From Ruminococcaceae bacterium D5 (GTDB lineage Bacteria > Bacillota > Clostridia > Oscillospirales > Ruminococcaceae), in contig FORK01000006.1 of the NCBI GenBank assembly GCA_900113995.1, positions 1 through 49,536 of the forward strand: a DNA stretch of 49,536 nt, read 5' to 3'. A program made the translations under genes and the position numbers. The notes below the pieces were generated by a model, which searched no databases, was not told the DNA's origin, and worked only from the letters and a program-made list of their open reading frames with translations. Position 1 is the first letter of the stretch. The number at the start of each line of letters is the position of its first letter. Of the stretch, positions 16,814 through 25,464 are shown piece after piece.

Positions 16814-17785
16814 TTATCTGAGCAGCTCGCGGTTGATGGGGCTTCTCGGCGAGTTCCCTGTGAGGACCCGCGCGGCCTCCTCCGCGGCCATGCGCTGGAG
16901 GCTGGAACGCGCTTCCTCGCTGTACCAAGCGGCGTGGCCGGTCAGCAGAAGCTGCGGCATCCCGCGCAGAGGGCTGTCTTTGGGCAGCGGCTCGGTTTCA
17001 AATACGTCGAGCCCTGCGCCGGCGATTCCGCCGGACCGGAGCGCGTCGATCAGATCCGCCTCGCAGATCAGTCCTCCCCGGGAGGTGTTGATCAGGCAGG
17101 CGCTCCTTTTCATTTTGGCAAGTGCCCTCCGGTCGATCCAGTGCCTTGTGGCGGGGGTCAGCGGACAGTGGCAGGAAAGGAAATCGCTCTGTGCGAGCAG
17201 GGTGTCGAAGTCCACCGGTCCGGCCCCGGCCGCACGGATTTTTTCCGGGTCGAGGTAGGGGTCATGGGCGATGACCTTCATGCCGAATGCTTTTGCCCGG
17301 ATGCAGACCTGCTGCGGAATCCGGCCAAAGCCGAGCAGACCGAGGGTGCAGCAGCTCAGGCGGGTAATCGGCTTGATTTCCGCATAGCCCCAGCCGCCGG
17401 AATGCATCTGCGCCTGCTGCTGGGGTATTTTTTTGGCGAGGGCAAGCAGAAAAGCAAAGGCATGATTCGCCACGTCCTCGACGCCGTAATCCGGCACGTT
17501 GCAGACAAAGATTCCCTTTGCGGTCGCGGCCGCGACATCCACGTTATCCACACCGATGCCGTATCGGACGATGACCCTGCACCGCTCCAGAGCAGCGATT
17601 ACCCGTGCGGTAATCGGAGCATACTGCACAATCAGGCCGTCACAGCCGGCGGCCTGGCGGATCACATCCTCCTCGGTTTTGCACTGGAAATCGCTGCATT
17701 CGATTCCCGCCGCTTCGAGCACAGCGCGCTCGGCGGAAATCGTTTCATATTCATAATCGGTAATTGCAACCTTCATGGCATTCAT
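16814..17785 (-). CDS. CtBP-like D-isomer-specific 2-hydroxyacid dehydrogenase
   Basis: The 323-residue protein has the substrate domain, the NAD-binding Rossmann segment LGLLGFGRIPQQV (a Pro replaces the last Gly of GxGxxG), and catalytic Arg in NTSRGGLI, Glu in DVFETEPL and His in TGHAAWYSEE. The GHAAWYSEE form is typical of the CtBP-like branch. It should interconvert a 2-keto acid and a D-2-hydroxy acid with NAD(P)H. The start ATG at 17785 overlaps the stop of the AroE-like gene (ATGA), so the two are translationally coupled. As the last gene of the galactonate-type operon it may reduce an intermediate such as a keto-sugar acid or hydroxypyruvate; substrate unknown. Confidence 0.88.
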   Translation of the reverse strand: MNAMKVAITDYEYETISAERAVLEAAGIECSDFQCKTEEDVIRQAAGCDGLIVQYAPITARVIAALERCRVIVRYGIGVDNVDVAAATAKGIFVCNVPDYGVEDVANHAFAFLLALAKKIPQQQAQMHSGGWGYAEIKPITRLSCCTLGLLGFGRIPQQVCIRAKAFGMKVIAHDPYLDPEKIRAAGAGPVDFDTLLAQSDFLSCHCPLTPATRHWIDRRALAKMKRSACLINTSRGGLICEADLIDALRSGGIAGAGLDVFETEPLPKDSPLRGMPQLLLTGHAAWYSEEARSSLQRMAAEEAARVLTGNSPRSPINRELLR

Positions 17786-18648
17786 GTTTCTTTTGGTCCT
17801 TCCATTCCATTGAAAAAGCACCGGCGAAGCGCATCTGCCATCGCCTGCGCAGGGGGACGGCGCCCGGTCCAAATCTCCACGCTGTAGACGCCCTGGCAAA
17901 CCAGCATCGAAAGGCCGTCCACCGTTTTGGCGCCGCGGCGCTCCGCTTCGATCAGAAACGGGGTGCGCGGCGGGTTCATGACCGCGTCGCTGACCACCAT
18001 CCCCGGGCGGATCGAATCATAGTTGATATCCGGACGTCCAGTGTCCGGCGCAAGCCCCACCGGAGTTGCGTTGACAACAATATCGGCATCCGGCAGCGCC
18101 ATGCCCGGCTCCCAGCGGAGGAACGAGGCGCTCCCTCCGGCAGCCCAGATACATTCAGCCACCGCTTCTCCGCGCTCGCGGCTGCGGTTGACGACAATGA
18201 TCTGCTCCGCACCGTGCAGTGCGTTGATGACCCCTACCGCCCGGGCTGCACCGCCCGCCCCGAGCAGAACCATTCGTTTTCCGCCGGGGTCCACACCGGC
18301 CTGCATCATCGCATCGTACTGACCCTGACCGTCGGTATTATAGCCGGTCAGCTTTCCCCCCTCATTGAGGATGGTGTTGACCGCCCCGGTCAGCCGCGCC
18401 GAATCATCAAGTGCGTCGAGATAGGGAATCACTTCCGTTTTCAGCGGCATGGTGAGATTTGCCCCGCGCATTTCAAAGGCGCGCAGCCCGGCAATGGCGC
18501 CGGGCAGGCTCTCGCGCCGGACGTTGACCAGCAGGTACCTCCAGTTCAATCCCATTGCGCGCAGCCCCGCCTCATACATAATCCGGGTGGGCTTGCGGTT
18601 GATCGGATAGCCGAAGTGACCCAGCAGAACGGAATAGAAATCTTCCAT
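17782..18648 (-). CDS. shikimate dehydrogenase-like protein with altered substrate pocket
   Basis: The 288-residue protein has the AroE fold: GANLTMPLKTEVIPYLD (Lys of the catalytic pair), GAVNTI, GYNTDGQGQ (catalytic Asp), the NADP-binding VLLGAGGAARAVG and MLVCQGVYSVEIW. The conserved Ser-x-Ser that binds the shikimate carboxylate, normally in a PIxxSxSP block, is replaced: this protein reads GYPINRKPTRIMYE. That, together with its place inside a sugar-acid operon, argues against a role in aromatic biosynthesis. A quinate-like or sugar-acid-like substrate is possible. GGAG lies seven bases before the ATG at 18648. Confidence 0.87.
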   Translation of the reverse strand: MEDFYSVLLGHFGYPINRKPTRIMYEAGLRAMGLNWRYLLVNVRRESLPGAIAGLRAFEMRGANLTMPLKTEVIPYLDALDDSARLTGAVNTILNEGGKLTGYNTDGQGQYDAMMQAGVDPGGKRMVLLGAGGAARAVGVINALHGAEQIIVVNRSRERGEAVAECIWAAGGSASFLRWEPGMALPDADIVVNATPVGLAPDTGRPDINYDSIRPGMVVSDAVMNPPRTPFLIEAERRGAKTVDGLSMLVCQGVYSVEIWTGRRPPAQAMADALRRCFFNGMEGPKET

Positions 18649-18661
18649 TTTCTTTCTCCGT

Positions 18662-19666
18662 TTACAGGATGCCGGTTTTTTTCGCGATGAGGAATGCACC
18701 CGCCGCCGAGAGGGGAATACCCTCCTTCGGGGCGCAGACATGCACATGCGCGAAGTATCCGTCGTGCTCCAGCAGATCGGCCATCGCCCGGCGCAGCGGG
18801 TCCTTTCCGGCGACGATGACATCCGTCTCAGGGCCGACCTGCAGCGCGTCGGAATGCCGGATGCCGGTTAAATCGCTCTGCAGTGCCGCGCCGAGGACAT
18901 AGTTGGCGAGCTTCTTTTGATCCTTGAGCACAAACTGACTGAGAATGCGCGCCGAGAAGCACGCCCGTCCGACGCCGGACTTGGCGGCAGTGTCGCAGCC
19001 GAGCAACACCATGCTGCGGTCATAGTCCTCCGGGGCGACAAACTGCCTGCCCACCGCGTCGGCAATGATGGTATCGTTGGTGATGCTGGCAAGCAGTTCG
19101 CCGCTGATGCTGGTCAGGCAGCCGGTGATCTGCCCCTTGGTATTGACCGAGACAAATTTCATGTGCGAGCCGGGCAGCACCAAAAGATAGCTTTTCCCGC
19201 GGGGATACTGCTCGAGAAGGGCGATGCTCTCGACCTCCTCGCCGCGCATGATATCCATCGCTTCGAAGTTGCCGAAACCGATAGGGCCGCCGGAATTCTT
19301 CACTCCGGGGACAAAGTGGATCGGTATCGGGCAGACGTCGGGCAGGCTGACCTCCTGCACGGCGGCCGCAAGATCATCCGCTCCCGCGGGCACCACGCAG
19401 TGCGGAATTTCCACCAGTCCGACGTTGGAGGTGATCATGCCGCTGGCAATGACCGCTTCCACCTCGTCGTAGGAGGTTCCTGCATCCCGCAGCACCCGTT
19501 CGAGACATTCCTTCACCGCGGCCTTCAGCCGTCTGTTGCTGCCGTCAATCGCGGTGTTGCGCACACCGACCTCCGATTTGGCCGACGCTGCCGGGCGAAA
19601 TTTCGAATCCCAGAGAACGACCCTTGTGTTGGTCGTACCGGTATCCAGTGTAATGATGTAGCTCAT
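18662..19666 (-). CDS. dgoK: 2-dehydro-3-deoxygalactonokinase
   Basis: The 334-residue protein matches the DgoK family: MSYIITLDTGTTNTRVVLWD at the start forms the phosphate-1 loop, followed by ASGMITSNVGLVEIPHCVVP, HFVPGVKN and LLVLPGSHMKFVSVN. The enzyme phosphorylates 2-keto-3-deoxygalactonate with ATP to give KDPGal, the second step of the De Ley-Doudoroff pathway. Length agrees with the family (about 290-340). The ATG at 19666 has AAGGAAG upstream; the gene lies 17 bases after galactonate dehydratase and 13 bases before the AroE-like gene. Confidence 0.92.
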   Translation of the reverse strand: MSYIITLDTGTTNTRVVLWDSKFRPAASAKSEVGVRNTAIDGSNRRLKAAVKECLERVLRDAGTSYDEVEAVIASGMITSNVGLVEIPHCVVPAGADDLAAAVQEVSLPDVCPIPIHFVPGVKNSGGPIGFGNFEAMDIMRGEEVESIALLEQYPRGKSYLLVLPGSHMKFVSVNTKGQITGCLTSISGELLASITNDTIIADAVGRQFVAPEDYDRSMVLLGCDTAAKSGVGRACFSARILSQFVLKDQKKLANYVLGAALQSDLTGIRHSDALQVGPETDVIVAGKDPLRRAMADLLEHDGYFAHVHVCAPKEGIPLSAAGAFLIAKKTGIL

Positions 19667-19683
19667 GACTGCTTCCTTTCCGG

Positions 19684-20832
19684 TCACCACTCGGCAACGG
19701 TGCCGTCGAAATTGCGCCAGATGGGATTTTTCCAGGTGGGGGCGTTCTCGGCCGCCCTGCGGACAACCTCCTCGTTGATCTCAACCCCAAGGCCGGGGCC
19801 GTGCATCAGCTCGAGGTAGCCCTCGTTGTAATGGTAGATCGTGGGGTCCTTGAGGTAGTCGAGCAGATCGCCGCCGCGGTTGTAGTGAATACCGAGGCTC
19901 TGTTCCTGGATAAAGACATTAGGCGAGCAGGTATCGACCTGGAAACATGCCCCCAGCGCGATCGGCCCGAGCGGACAGTGAGGCGCCACCGCGATGTCGT
20001 AGGCCTCGGCCATCGCAATGATCTTCCGGCATTCGGAGATGCCGCCCGCATGGGAGAGGTCGGGCTGAATGATATCGACATAGCCGTCCTCGAAGATCTG
20101 CTTGAAGTCCCAGCGGCTGAACATCCGCTCGCCGGTGGAGATCGGGGTGGTAGTGGCGCGGGCGATTTCACGCAGCGCTTCGTTGTTCTGGGAAAGGACC
20201 GGCTCCTCGATAAACATCAGCCGGAACTGATCGAGCTCCCGCGCGAGCACCTTCGCCATTGTCTTATGCACCCGTCCGTGGAAGTCGACGGCGATATCCA
20301 TATCGAAGCCAAGCTCATCGCGGATCGCGGCGACCCGGTCGCAGACGGCCTGCACCTTTTTGAAGCTGTCGATGTAGTGCATCTCCTCGGTACCGTTCAT
20401 CTTCAGAGCACGGTATCCCTGCTCATAGGCCTCGCGGGCTCCGGCGCGGATATCCGAGGGACGGTCGCCGCCGATCCAGCGGTAGACCTTGAGTCTGTCG
20501 CGGCAGGCGCCGCCCAGCAGTTCATAGACCGGAACCCCGAGCGCCTTGCCCTTGATGTCCCAGAGAGCCTGATCGATGCCGGCGATGGCGCTCATGACCT
20601 CCGGGCCGCCGCGGTAGAAGCCGCCCCGGTACATCATCTGCCAGATGTCCTCAATGCGGGAGGGGTCCTTGCCGGTGATCAGCCCGCGGAACTCCTCCAC
20701 GCAGGCGCGCACCGCATCGGCACGCCCCTCGATAACCGGCTCTCCCCAGCCGGCAATTCCTTCGTCGGTGTCGATCTTCAAGAAAAGCCAGCGGGGCGGT
20801 ACTTTATAAAGCGTTAAATTTGTAATTTTCAT
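19684..20832 (-). CDS. dgoD: D-galactonate dehydratase (mandelate racemase/enolase superfamily)
   Basis: At 382 residues it has the same length as Escherichia coli DgoD and the same signature blocks: GWGEPVIEGRADAVRACVEE, RGGFYRGGPEVMSAIAG, RWIGGDRPSDI. The metal and catalytic residues of the family are present: Asp and His in VDFHGRV, Glu in FIEEPV, Glu in STGERMFSRWDF and His in VAPHCPLGPI. It dehydrates D-galactonate to 2-keto-3-deoxygalactonate in the cytoplasm. Close homologues can act on other acid sugars, so specificity is likely rather than proven. GGAG precedes the ATG, 15 bases after the aldolase stop. Confidence 0.93.
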   Translation of the reverse strand: MKITNLTLYKVPPRWLFLKIDTDEGIAGWGEPVIEGRADAVRACVEEFRGLITGKDPSRIEDIWQMMYRGGFYRGGPEVMSAIAGIDQALWDIKGKALGVPVYELLGGACRDRLKVYRWIGGDRPSDIRAGAREAYEQGYRALKMNGTEEMHYIDSFKKVQAVCDRVAAIRDELGFDMDIAVDFHGRVHKTMAKVLARELDQFRLMFIEEPVLSQNNEALREIARATTTPISTGERMFSRWDFKQIFEDGYVDIIQPDLSHAGGISECRKIIAMAEAYDIAVAPHCPLGPIALGACFQVDTCSPNVFIQEQSLGIHYNRGGDLLDYLKDPTIYHYNEGYLELMHGPGLGVEINEEVVRRAAENAPTWKNPIWRNFDGTVAEW

Positions 20833-20847
20833 TCCGATTTCTCCTAT

Positions 20848-21498
20848 CTATTGGAGCTGTGCGGTAAATTCCCGCGCCAAACCGCGGATCGCGTCGAAAT
20901 CCCCCGCCTGAATCAGGGGTGCTTTGGCGATATTGGAGCCAACTCCCACCCCCGCAACCGATGGGTGCGAGAGGAATTCCATCAGGTTTCGGCTGTTGAC
21001 CCCTCCCATCGGCAGCAGCGGGATATGTCCCAGCGGCGCTGCCATCGCTTTGATGTAGGGCAGGCCGAGGGTGTCGGCCGGGAAAAGCTTGACCAGCGCC
21101 GCGCCCGCCTTCCATGCGCAGGCAACTTCGCTGGGGGTCATTGCGCCGGGGATCATCGCCGTCCCAAGGCGGCGCGCCTCAGCCATCACCTCGAGGTCGA
21201 GATTGGGGGAGAGCAGGTATTTTGCTCCTGCTTCCACCGCGGCGCGCGCCTGCGCGGCGGTCAGCACGGTGCCCGCGCCGACCAGCATGCAGCCGCCCAT
21301 CGCTGCGTTCACCGCGCGGATCGCAGCGGCAGTCCGATCGGCGGTCTGCGGATCGTTCTGATTAAAGGTGATCTCCAGCATCCGGATGCCGCCTTCGTAC
21401 ATCGCCTGTGCTGCAGCGGTCATCCGCTCGGGCGGGACGCCCCGCATCGCTACAATGATGCGGTGCTTTCTGACCTGTGTCAGGATATCATCGTTCAT
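20848..21498 (-). CDS. KDPG/KDPGal aldolase
   Basis: The 216-residue protein is a class I aldolase of the KDPG family: Glu in MLEITFNQND, VGAGTVLTAAQARAAVEAGA, FLLSPN-like YLLSPNLDLEV, and the Schiff-base Lys in ALVKLFPADTLG followed by PLLPMGGVN. It splits 2-keto-3-deoxy-6-phospho-galactonate (or -gluconate) to pyruvate and glyceraldehyde 3-phosphate, the last step of the pathway encoded by its neighbours. It lies between the KduD-like SDR and dgoD. Confidence 0.92.
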   Translation of the reverse strand: MNDDILTQVRKHRIIVAMRGVPPERMTAAAQAMYEGGIRMLEITFNQNDPQTADRTAAAIRAVNAAMGGCMLVGAGTVLTAAQARAAVEAGAKYLLSPNLDLEVMAEARRLGTAMIPGAMTPSEVACAWKAGAALVKLFPADTLGLPYIKAMAAPLGHIPLLPMGGVNSRNLMEFLSHPSVAGVGVGSNIAKAPLIQAGDFDAIRGLAREFTAQLQ

Positions 21499-21517
21499 TT
21501 TCCGTCTCCTCCCTGCA

Positions 21518-22291
21518 TCAAGTGCAGAGGTATCCGCCGTCGACCGCCAGCGTCACACCGGTCACGTAATCCGACGCCGCACTGGCGAGGAAAATCACCG
21601 CGCCCTTCATGTCGTCCGGCTCTCCCCAGCGTTTCTTGGGCAGACGAGCCAGAATCTTGGGTTCACGGTCCGGGTTGCCGATCAAGGCGGTGTTCAGCGA
21701 GGTAGCAATGTAGCCGGGAGCGATGGCATTGACGTTGACGCCCCGGCCCGCCCAGTCGTCGGACAGGGCGCGGGTCAGTCCCGCGACGCCCGACTTCGCG
21801 GCGGTGTAGGCCGGCACGGTCGTGCCGCCCAAAAAGCTGTTGAGCGAGGCAATGTTGATGATTTTGCCGCTGCCTTTTGCCAGCATGACGCGGCCGGCAA
21901 GCTGCGCCATAATCCATACGGCGTTCAGGTTGACCGCGAGAACCTCGTCCCACTCCTCAATGGGGAAGTCCTCGGGCATGTGCCTCCGCTGGATTCCCGC
22001 ATTGTTTACAAGGATATCAAGCTCACCGCCAAAGGCGTCCATCACCTCGTCGAAAACGCGGTGAATCTGTTCCCGCTGAGAGAGATCAGCTAGAAAGGGC
22101 AGCGCGGCCTTTCCGGTGGGATCGATTTCTCGGCAGGTTTCCACGACATTCTGCCCGCGTCCGATCAGGGCGACGGTAGCGCCGGCGCCGATCAGCGCCT
22201 GCGCCATACTGCGCCCCATTCCCTGTCCGGCGCCGGTTACGATGGCTTTTTTGCCTGTAAGGTCAAACATTTGGTAGGTAATCTGATCCAT
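21518..22291 (-). CDS. SDR-family dehydrogenase, KduD-like (2-dehydro-3-deoxygluconate 5-dehydrogenase)
   Basis: The 257-residue protein is a classical short-chain dehydrogenase: cofactor motif TGAGQGMG near residues 17-24, NNAG, catalytic Ser in NIASLNSF and Tyr-Lys in YTAAKSG, and the C-terminal GVTLAVDGGYLCT. The MFDLTGKKAIVTGAGQGMG start and the IQRRHMPEDFPIEEWDEV block are closest to KduD. KduD interconverts 2,5-diketo-3-deoxygluconate and 2-keto-3-deoxygluconate, so the operon may also accept uronate-derived sugars. AAGGAG precedes the ATG. Confidence 0.88.
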   Translation of the reverse strand: MDQITYQMFDLTGKKAIVTGAGQGMGRSMAQALIGAGATVALIGRGQNVVETCREIDPTGKAALPFLADLSQREQIHRVFDEVMDAFGGELDILVNNAGIQRRHMPEDFPIEEWDEVLAVNLNAVWIMAQLAGRVMLAKGSGKIINIASLNSFLGGTTVPAYTAAKSGVAGLTRALSDDWAGRGVNVNAIAPGYIATSLNTALIGNPDREPKILARLPKKRWGEPDDMKGAVIFLASAASDYVTGVTLAVDGGYLCT

Positions 22292-22319
22292 AACTGTTTC
22301 TCCTTTTGGATTGAACCGG

Positions 22320-23609
22320 TCAGCCCATCAGCAGGTTGGGGAGGAAGAGGGAGAAGGCCGGAACATAGGTGACAAGTAAAAGTGCGCAGGCCATCGCAAT
22401 ATAGAAGGGCAGGATTCCCTTCATGACCTTTTCAATCGGCATCTTGCCGACAGCGCATCCGGTGAAAAGGGCGAGGCCGACCGGCGGAGTGCAGGCACCC
22501 ACCGCGAGGTTGAGCAGCATCATAATGCCGAACTGTACCGGGTCCATGCCGATTTTCTGAATGATCGGCAGCAGGATGGGAGTGGTGATGATGATAAGCG
22601 GCGCCACATCCATAATGCAGCCGAGGAAGAGCAGCATGAGGTTGATGAGCAGCAGCAGGACGATTCTGTTATCTGTGACGCTCAGCAGGCCATTGGTGAT
22701 CATCTGGGGAACCCTCAGATAGCTCAGACAGTAGCCGAAGCCGCTGGCCGCGGCGATGATGCTCAACACCATACCCAGCGTCTTGCCGCAGCGCAGCAGG
22801 ATGCCGGACATCTCAGAAATGGGAGTTCGGTAGCAGACGAAGGTCAGAAAAAAGGCGTAGAGGCAGGCGATCGCCGCGCTCTCGGTCGCGGTGAACAGGC
22901 CGGTGCAGACGCCCAGCAGGATGATAACAATGGTCATCATTCCGGGCAGCGAACTGATGCCGATTTTGAGTGCCTGCTCAAAGGTGTAGCTTTTGCCGCG
23001 GGGGTACTGACGCCTGCGGGCAATGATGCCCGACACGACCAGCAGCGCCAGAGCCAGCAGGCACCCCGGAATAATGCCGCCCAGAAAAAGCCGCCCGCAG
23101 GAAACACCGCCCGCGGCCATCGCAAAGATCACCATGTTGTGGCTGGGGGGAATAATCATCGACTGGGTCGCACTGGTGACCGTGACGTTAATCGCATAGT
23201 CGCGGTCATAGCCCTGCTTTTCCATCAAAGGGATCATCGTCGCGCCGATCGAGGAGATATCCGCTGTGGCGCTGCCCGAAACCGCACCAAAGAAGGTGGA
23301 TGCGAGGATGTTGACATAGGCCATGCCGCCCCGGAACCGGCCGACAAAAATATCTGCGAAGTTGACCAAACGGTCCGAGATGCCGCCGCTCATCATGATC
23401 TCACCGGCCATAATGAAGAACGGTACGGCCAGCAGGCTGAAGGACTGGATGCCGGTGGTCAGCCGCTGCCAGATGGTCATGACCGGAATGCCCATATACA
23501 GGCAGGTCAGCAGGGAAGAACCGATCAGCGAGAAGCAGACCGGGATACGGAAGGCAACCAGCAGCACGAAACTGCCGAGCAGGATAAAGGTTCCGACGGT
23601 GGTACTCAC
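22320..23609 (-). CDS. dctM: TRAP transporter large permease subunit DctM (sugar-acid system)
   Basis: A 429-residue, 12-TM protein with the DctM blocks LLAVPFFIMAGEIMMSGGIS, GAVSGSATADISSIGATMIP and TQSMIIPPSHNMVIFAMAAG. Its GTG start overlaps the DctQ stop (GTGA), indicating coupled translation. Together with DctQ and DctP, it forms the importer feeding the galactonate-type pathway encoded just downstream; TRAP systems for uronates and aldonates are well known. Its sequence is only distantly related to the DctM at 7071-8348. Confidence 0.94.
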   Translation of the reverse strand: MSTTVGTFILLGSFVLLVAFRIPVCFSLIGSSLLTCLYMGIPVMTIWQRLTTGIQSFSLLAVPFFIMAGEIMMSGGISDRLVNFADIFVGRFRGGMAYVNILASTFFGAVSGSATADISSIGATMIPLMEKQGYDRDYAINVTVTSATQSMIIPPSHNMVIFAMAAGGVSCGRLFLGGIIPGCLLALALLVVSGIIARRRQYPRGKSYTFEQALKIGISSLPGMMTIVIILLGVCTGLFTATESAAIACLYAFFLTFVCYRTPISEMSGILLRCGKTLGMVLSIIAAASGFGYCLSYLRVPQMITNGLLSVTDNRIVLLLLINLMLLFLGCIMDVAPLIIITTPILLPIIQKIGMDPVQFGIMMLLNLAVGACTPPVGLALFTGCAVGKMPIEKVMKGILPFYIAMACALLLVTYVPAFSLFLPNLLMG

Positions 23610-24124
23610 TCTTTGAACGCCCCCTTAATGTAGTTGTCGGCGACATCGCTGTGCGCGATGCCCAGCAGCCGCAGCACCAGATGGATGCAGCACATCAGTC
23701 CGGCGACCGGCGTCGGAAAATAGATGACCGAAGTGGGCCAGCGGGTGGCGGGCATAATCGAGGCCACGCCGTAGAGTGTCAGCTTAATGCCGGTATAAAG
23801 CATCAGGACGCTGATCGCCAGCAGAATGAGGTTGTTCAGCACCTCAATCGCCTTGCGCACCGGCATCGGGAAGGATGCCACAAAGAGCTGCACCCGCAGA
23901 TGCAGGTCGTAGCGCACGCCGATGGCCAGGGTGAAAAATGTGATGTAGATAAAAGCAATCAGAGAGACTTCTTCAGCCCAGGGAATGCTGTACTCAAAGG
24001 CCGCGCGCAGAAAAACCTGCATCGAAATCAGCAGGGTGATGAAGATGAGCAGTGCCCGGACGCCCCACTCAAAAATATGGAAAATATATCCCAGAAAGCT
24101 GTCAAGCTTTTCTTTCCAAAGCAA
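23606..24124 (-). CDS. dctQ: TRAP transporter small permease subunit DctQ (sugar-acid system)
   Basis: The 172-residue protein has four membrane segments with the DctQ pattern (FEYSIPWAEEVSLIAFIYIT near residues 48-67, then a basic loop and the C-terminal pair). The start is TTG at 24124 with AGGAGG nine bases upstream. It lies between the receptor and DctM genes. Confidence 0.92.
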   Translation of the reverse strand: MLWKEKLDSFLGYIFHIFEWGVRALLIFITLLISMQVFLRAAFEYSIPWAEEVSLIAFIYITFFTLAIGVRYDLHLRVQLFVASFPMPVRKAIEVLNNLILLAISVLMLYTGIKLTLYGVASIMPATRWPTSVIYFPTPVAGLMCCIHLVLRLLGIAHSDVADNYIKGAFKE

Positions 24125-24223
24125 TCTGTAACGCCTCCTTGTTTTCGGATGTTTCGTGGGAAAATTTCTGAAATGCCGCCTGGGAACAGATGGTTCTCAG
24201 GCGGCATCCGTAACGTTCGGGAT

Positions 24224-25279
24224 TTAGCAGGGGGTATTCTCAATCTGGGTGACAAGGTCGGCATACTCGGCGCCGTACTTGTCATAGACCGGCTGCATCG
24301 CCTCGCGGAAGGAAGCAATGGTTGCCTCGTCGGGGGTGACGATGTTCATGCCGCCCTGCGCAAGGGTTTCCAGTGCGGCATTCTCGGTGTCAAGCCACGC
24401 GGCAATCATGTTCTCCTGCAGATGGTCGGCGCACTCCTGAATCACCGCCTGATCCTCAGCGCTCAGCCTGTTCCAGACATTCGCGCTGACGAGCACCATC
24501 TCAGGCATGATGTTGTGACGGTCGACAATCAGATAGTCGCAGAGCTCGTTGTGGCTCATATCGATGATGCGGGGGATGTTGTTCTCAGCGCCGTCCACAA
24601 CGCCGGTCTGCAGGGCGCTGTAAACCTCATTGCCCGACATCGAAATCGGCACCGCCCCGAGGCAGCTGACGGTATCCGAATAGATCGAGCTCTGCATGAC
24701 GCGGAACTTAACGCCCTTGAAGTCCTCGACGCTGTTCAGCGGCTTGGTGGCGTAGAAGCAGCGGCTGCCCGCATCGAGCCAGCAGAGGCCCTTGAGTCCG
24801 GTGCTTTCCATGCTGGCGAGCAGGTTCTTGCCGATGTCGGTATCCATCACTGCCCAGAGGTGATCTTCGCTCTTGAAGAGGTAGGGCAGGCTCATCAGGT
24901 TGAGCTGCTCATTGAAGCTGGTGAGGGCGCCCATGCTCGACTTGGTGAAGTCAAGGCTGCCCATCTGCACCTGCTCAACGCAGGCCTTCTCCTCGCCGAG
25001 CTGGCCGCCGGCATAAACCTCGATCTTGATCCGTCCATCGGTCTTTTCTGCGACCTCGTCGGCAAACTTATAGATCTGAACGGTCGAGACATAATCCTCC
25101 GACGAGTCGGTGGCGAAACGCAGGGTCATCGAGGGGGCGGCGGATGCCGCGGCGCTGCTCTCAGGGGCCTGTGACCCACTCGAAGCGGCCGGGGCGGGGG
25201 TGCTGGAAGAGGCGCCGCCGCAGGCTGCGAGCACTGCGGTCATGCAAAGGGAAAGTGCAACACTAATTAGCTTTTTCAT
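24224..25279 (-). CDS. dctP: TRAP transporter substrate-binding protein DctP (sugar-acid system)
   Basis: A 351-residue lipoprotein (signal MKKLISVALSLCMTAVLAAC, then an Ala/Ser-rich linker) with DctP-family blocks: FADEVAEKTDGRIKIEVYAG, GVKFRVMQSS with the ligand-contacting Arg, and GNEVYSALQTGVVDGAENN. This last block belongs to the subgroup whose characterised members often bind uronates and other sugar acids. It is the first gene of the catabolic operon, 185 bases downstream of the GntR gene; a candidate operator lies in that gap at 25381-25391. Confidence 0.94.
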   Translation of the reverse strand: MKKLISVALSLCMTAVLAACGGASSSTPAPAASSGSQAPESSAAASAAPSMTLRFATDSSEDYVSTVQIYKFADEVAEKTDGRIKIEVYAGGQLGEEKACVEQVQMGSLDFTKSSMGALTSFNEQLNLMSLPYLFKSEDHLWAVMDTDIGKNLLASMESTGLKGLCWLDAGSRCFYATKPLNSVEDFKGVKFRVMQSSIYSDTVSCLGAVPISMSGNEVYSALQTGVVDGAENNIPRIIDMSHNELCDYLIVDRHNIMPEMVLVSANVWNRLSAEDQAVIQECADHLQENMIAAWLDTENAALETLAQGGMNIVTPDEATIASFREAMQPVYDKYGAEYADLVTQIENTPC

Positions 25280-25380
25280 CTAGGGAATCTCTCCTTTTCG
25301 CTCTTTACTCTCTCTTTTTTATCACACGGGCCGGAATTTTCCACCCGTTATGAACCGGTTTGAATGACATAACATATAAC

Positions 25381-25391
25381 ACGTCCTACAT
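25381..25391. promoter_or_regulatory. candidate GntR operator upstream of the sugar-acid operon
   Basis: The minus strand reads ATGTAGGACGT, close to TTGTAGGACAA found upstream of the GntR gene itself. FadR-type GntR proteins bind T-N-GT-N3-AC-N-A dyads, and these sites share the GTAGGAC core. It lies about 100 bases before the DctP start codon. Confidence 0.5.
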
Positions 25392-25464
25392 GTTTTGAAA
25401 ATGCAGCTTGCTTTCTTCTCTCTCTGCGAAAGTAAATCCGCCTGCCGTTCTCTTCAGGAAATTC

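Noticed and set aside
7071-25279. Recent duplication between the two DctPQM TRAP systems
   Set aside because: The proteins share only family-level motifs, with different lengths and signals, so they are distinct transporters rather than a local duplication.
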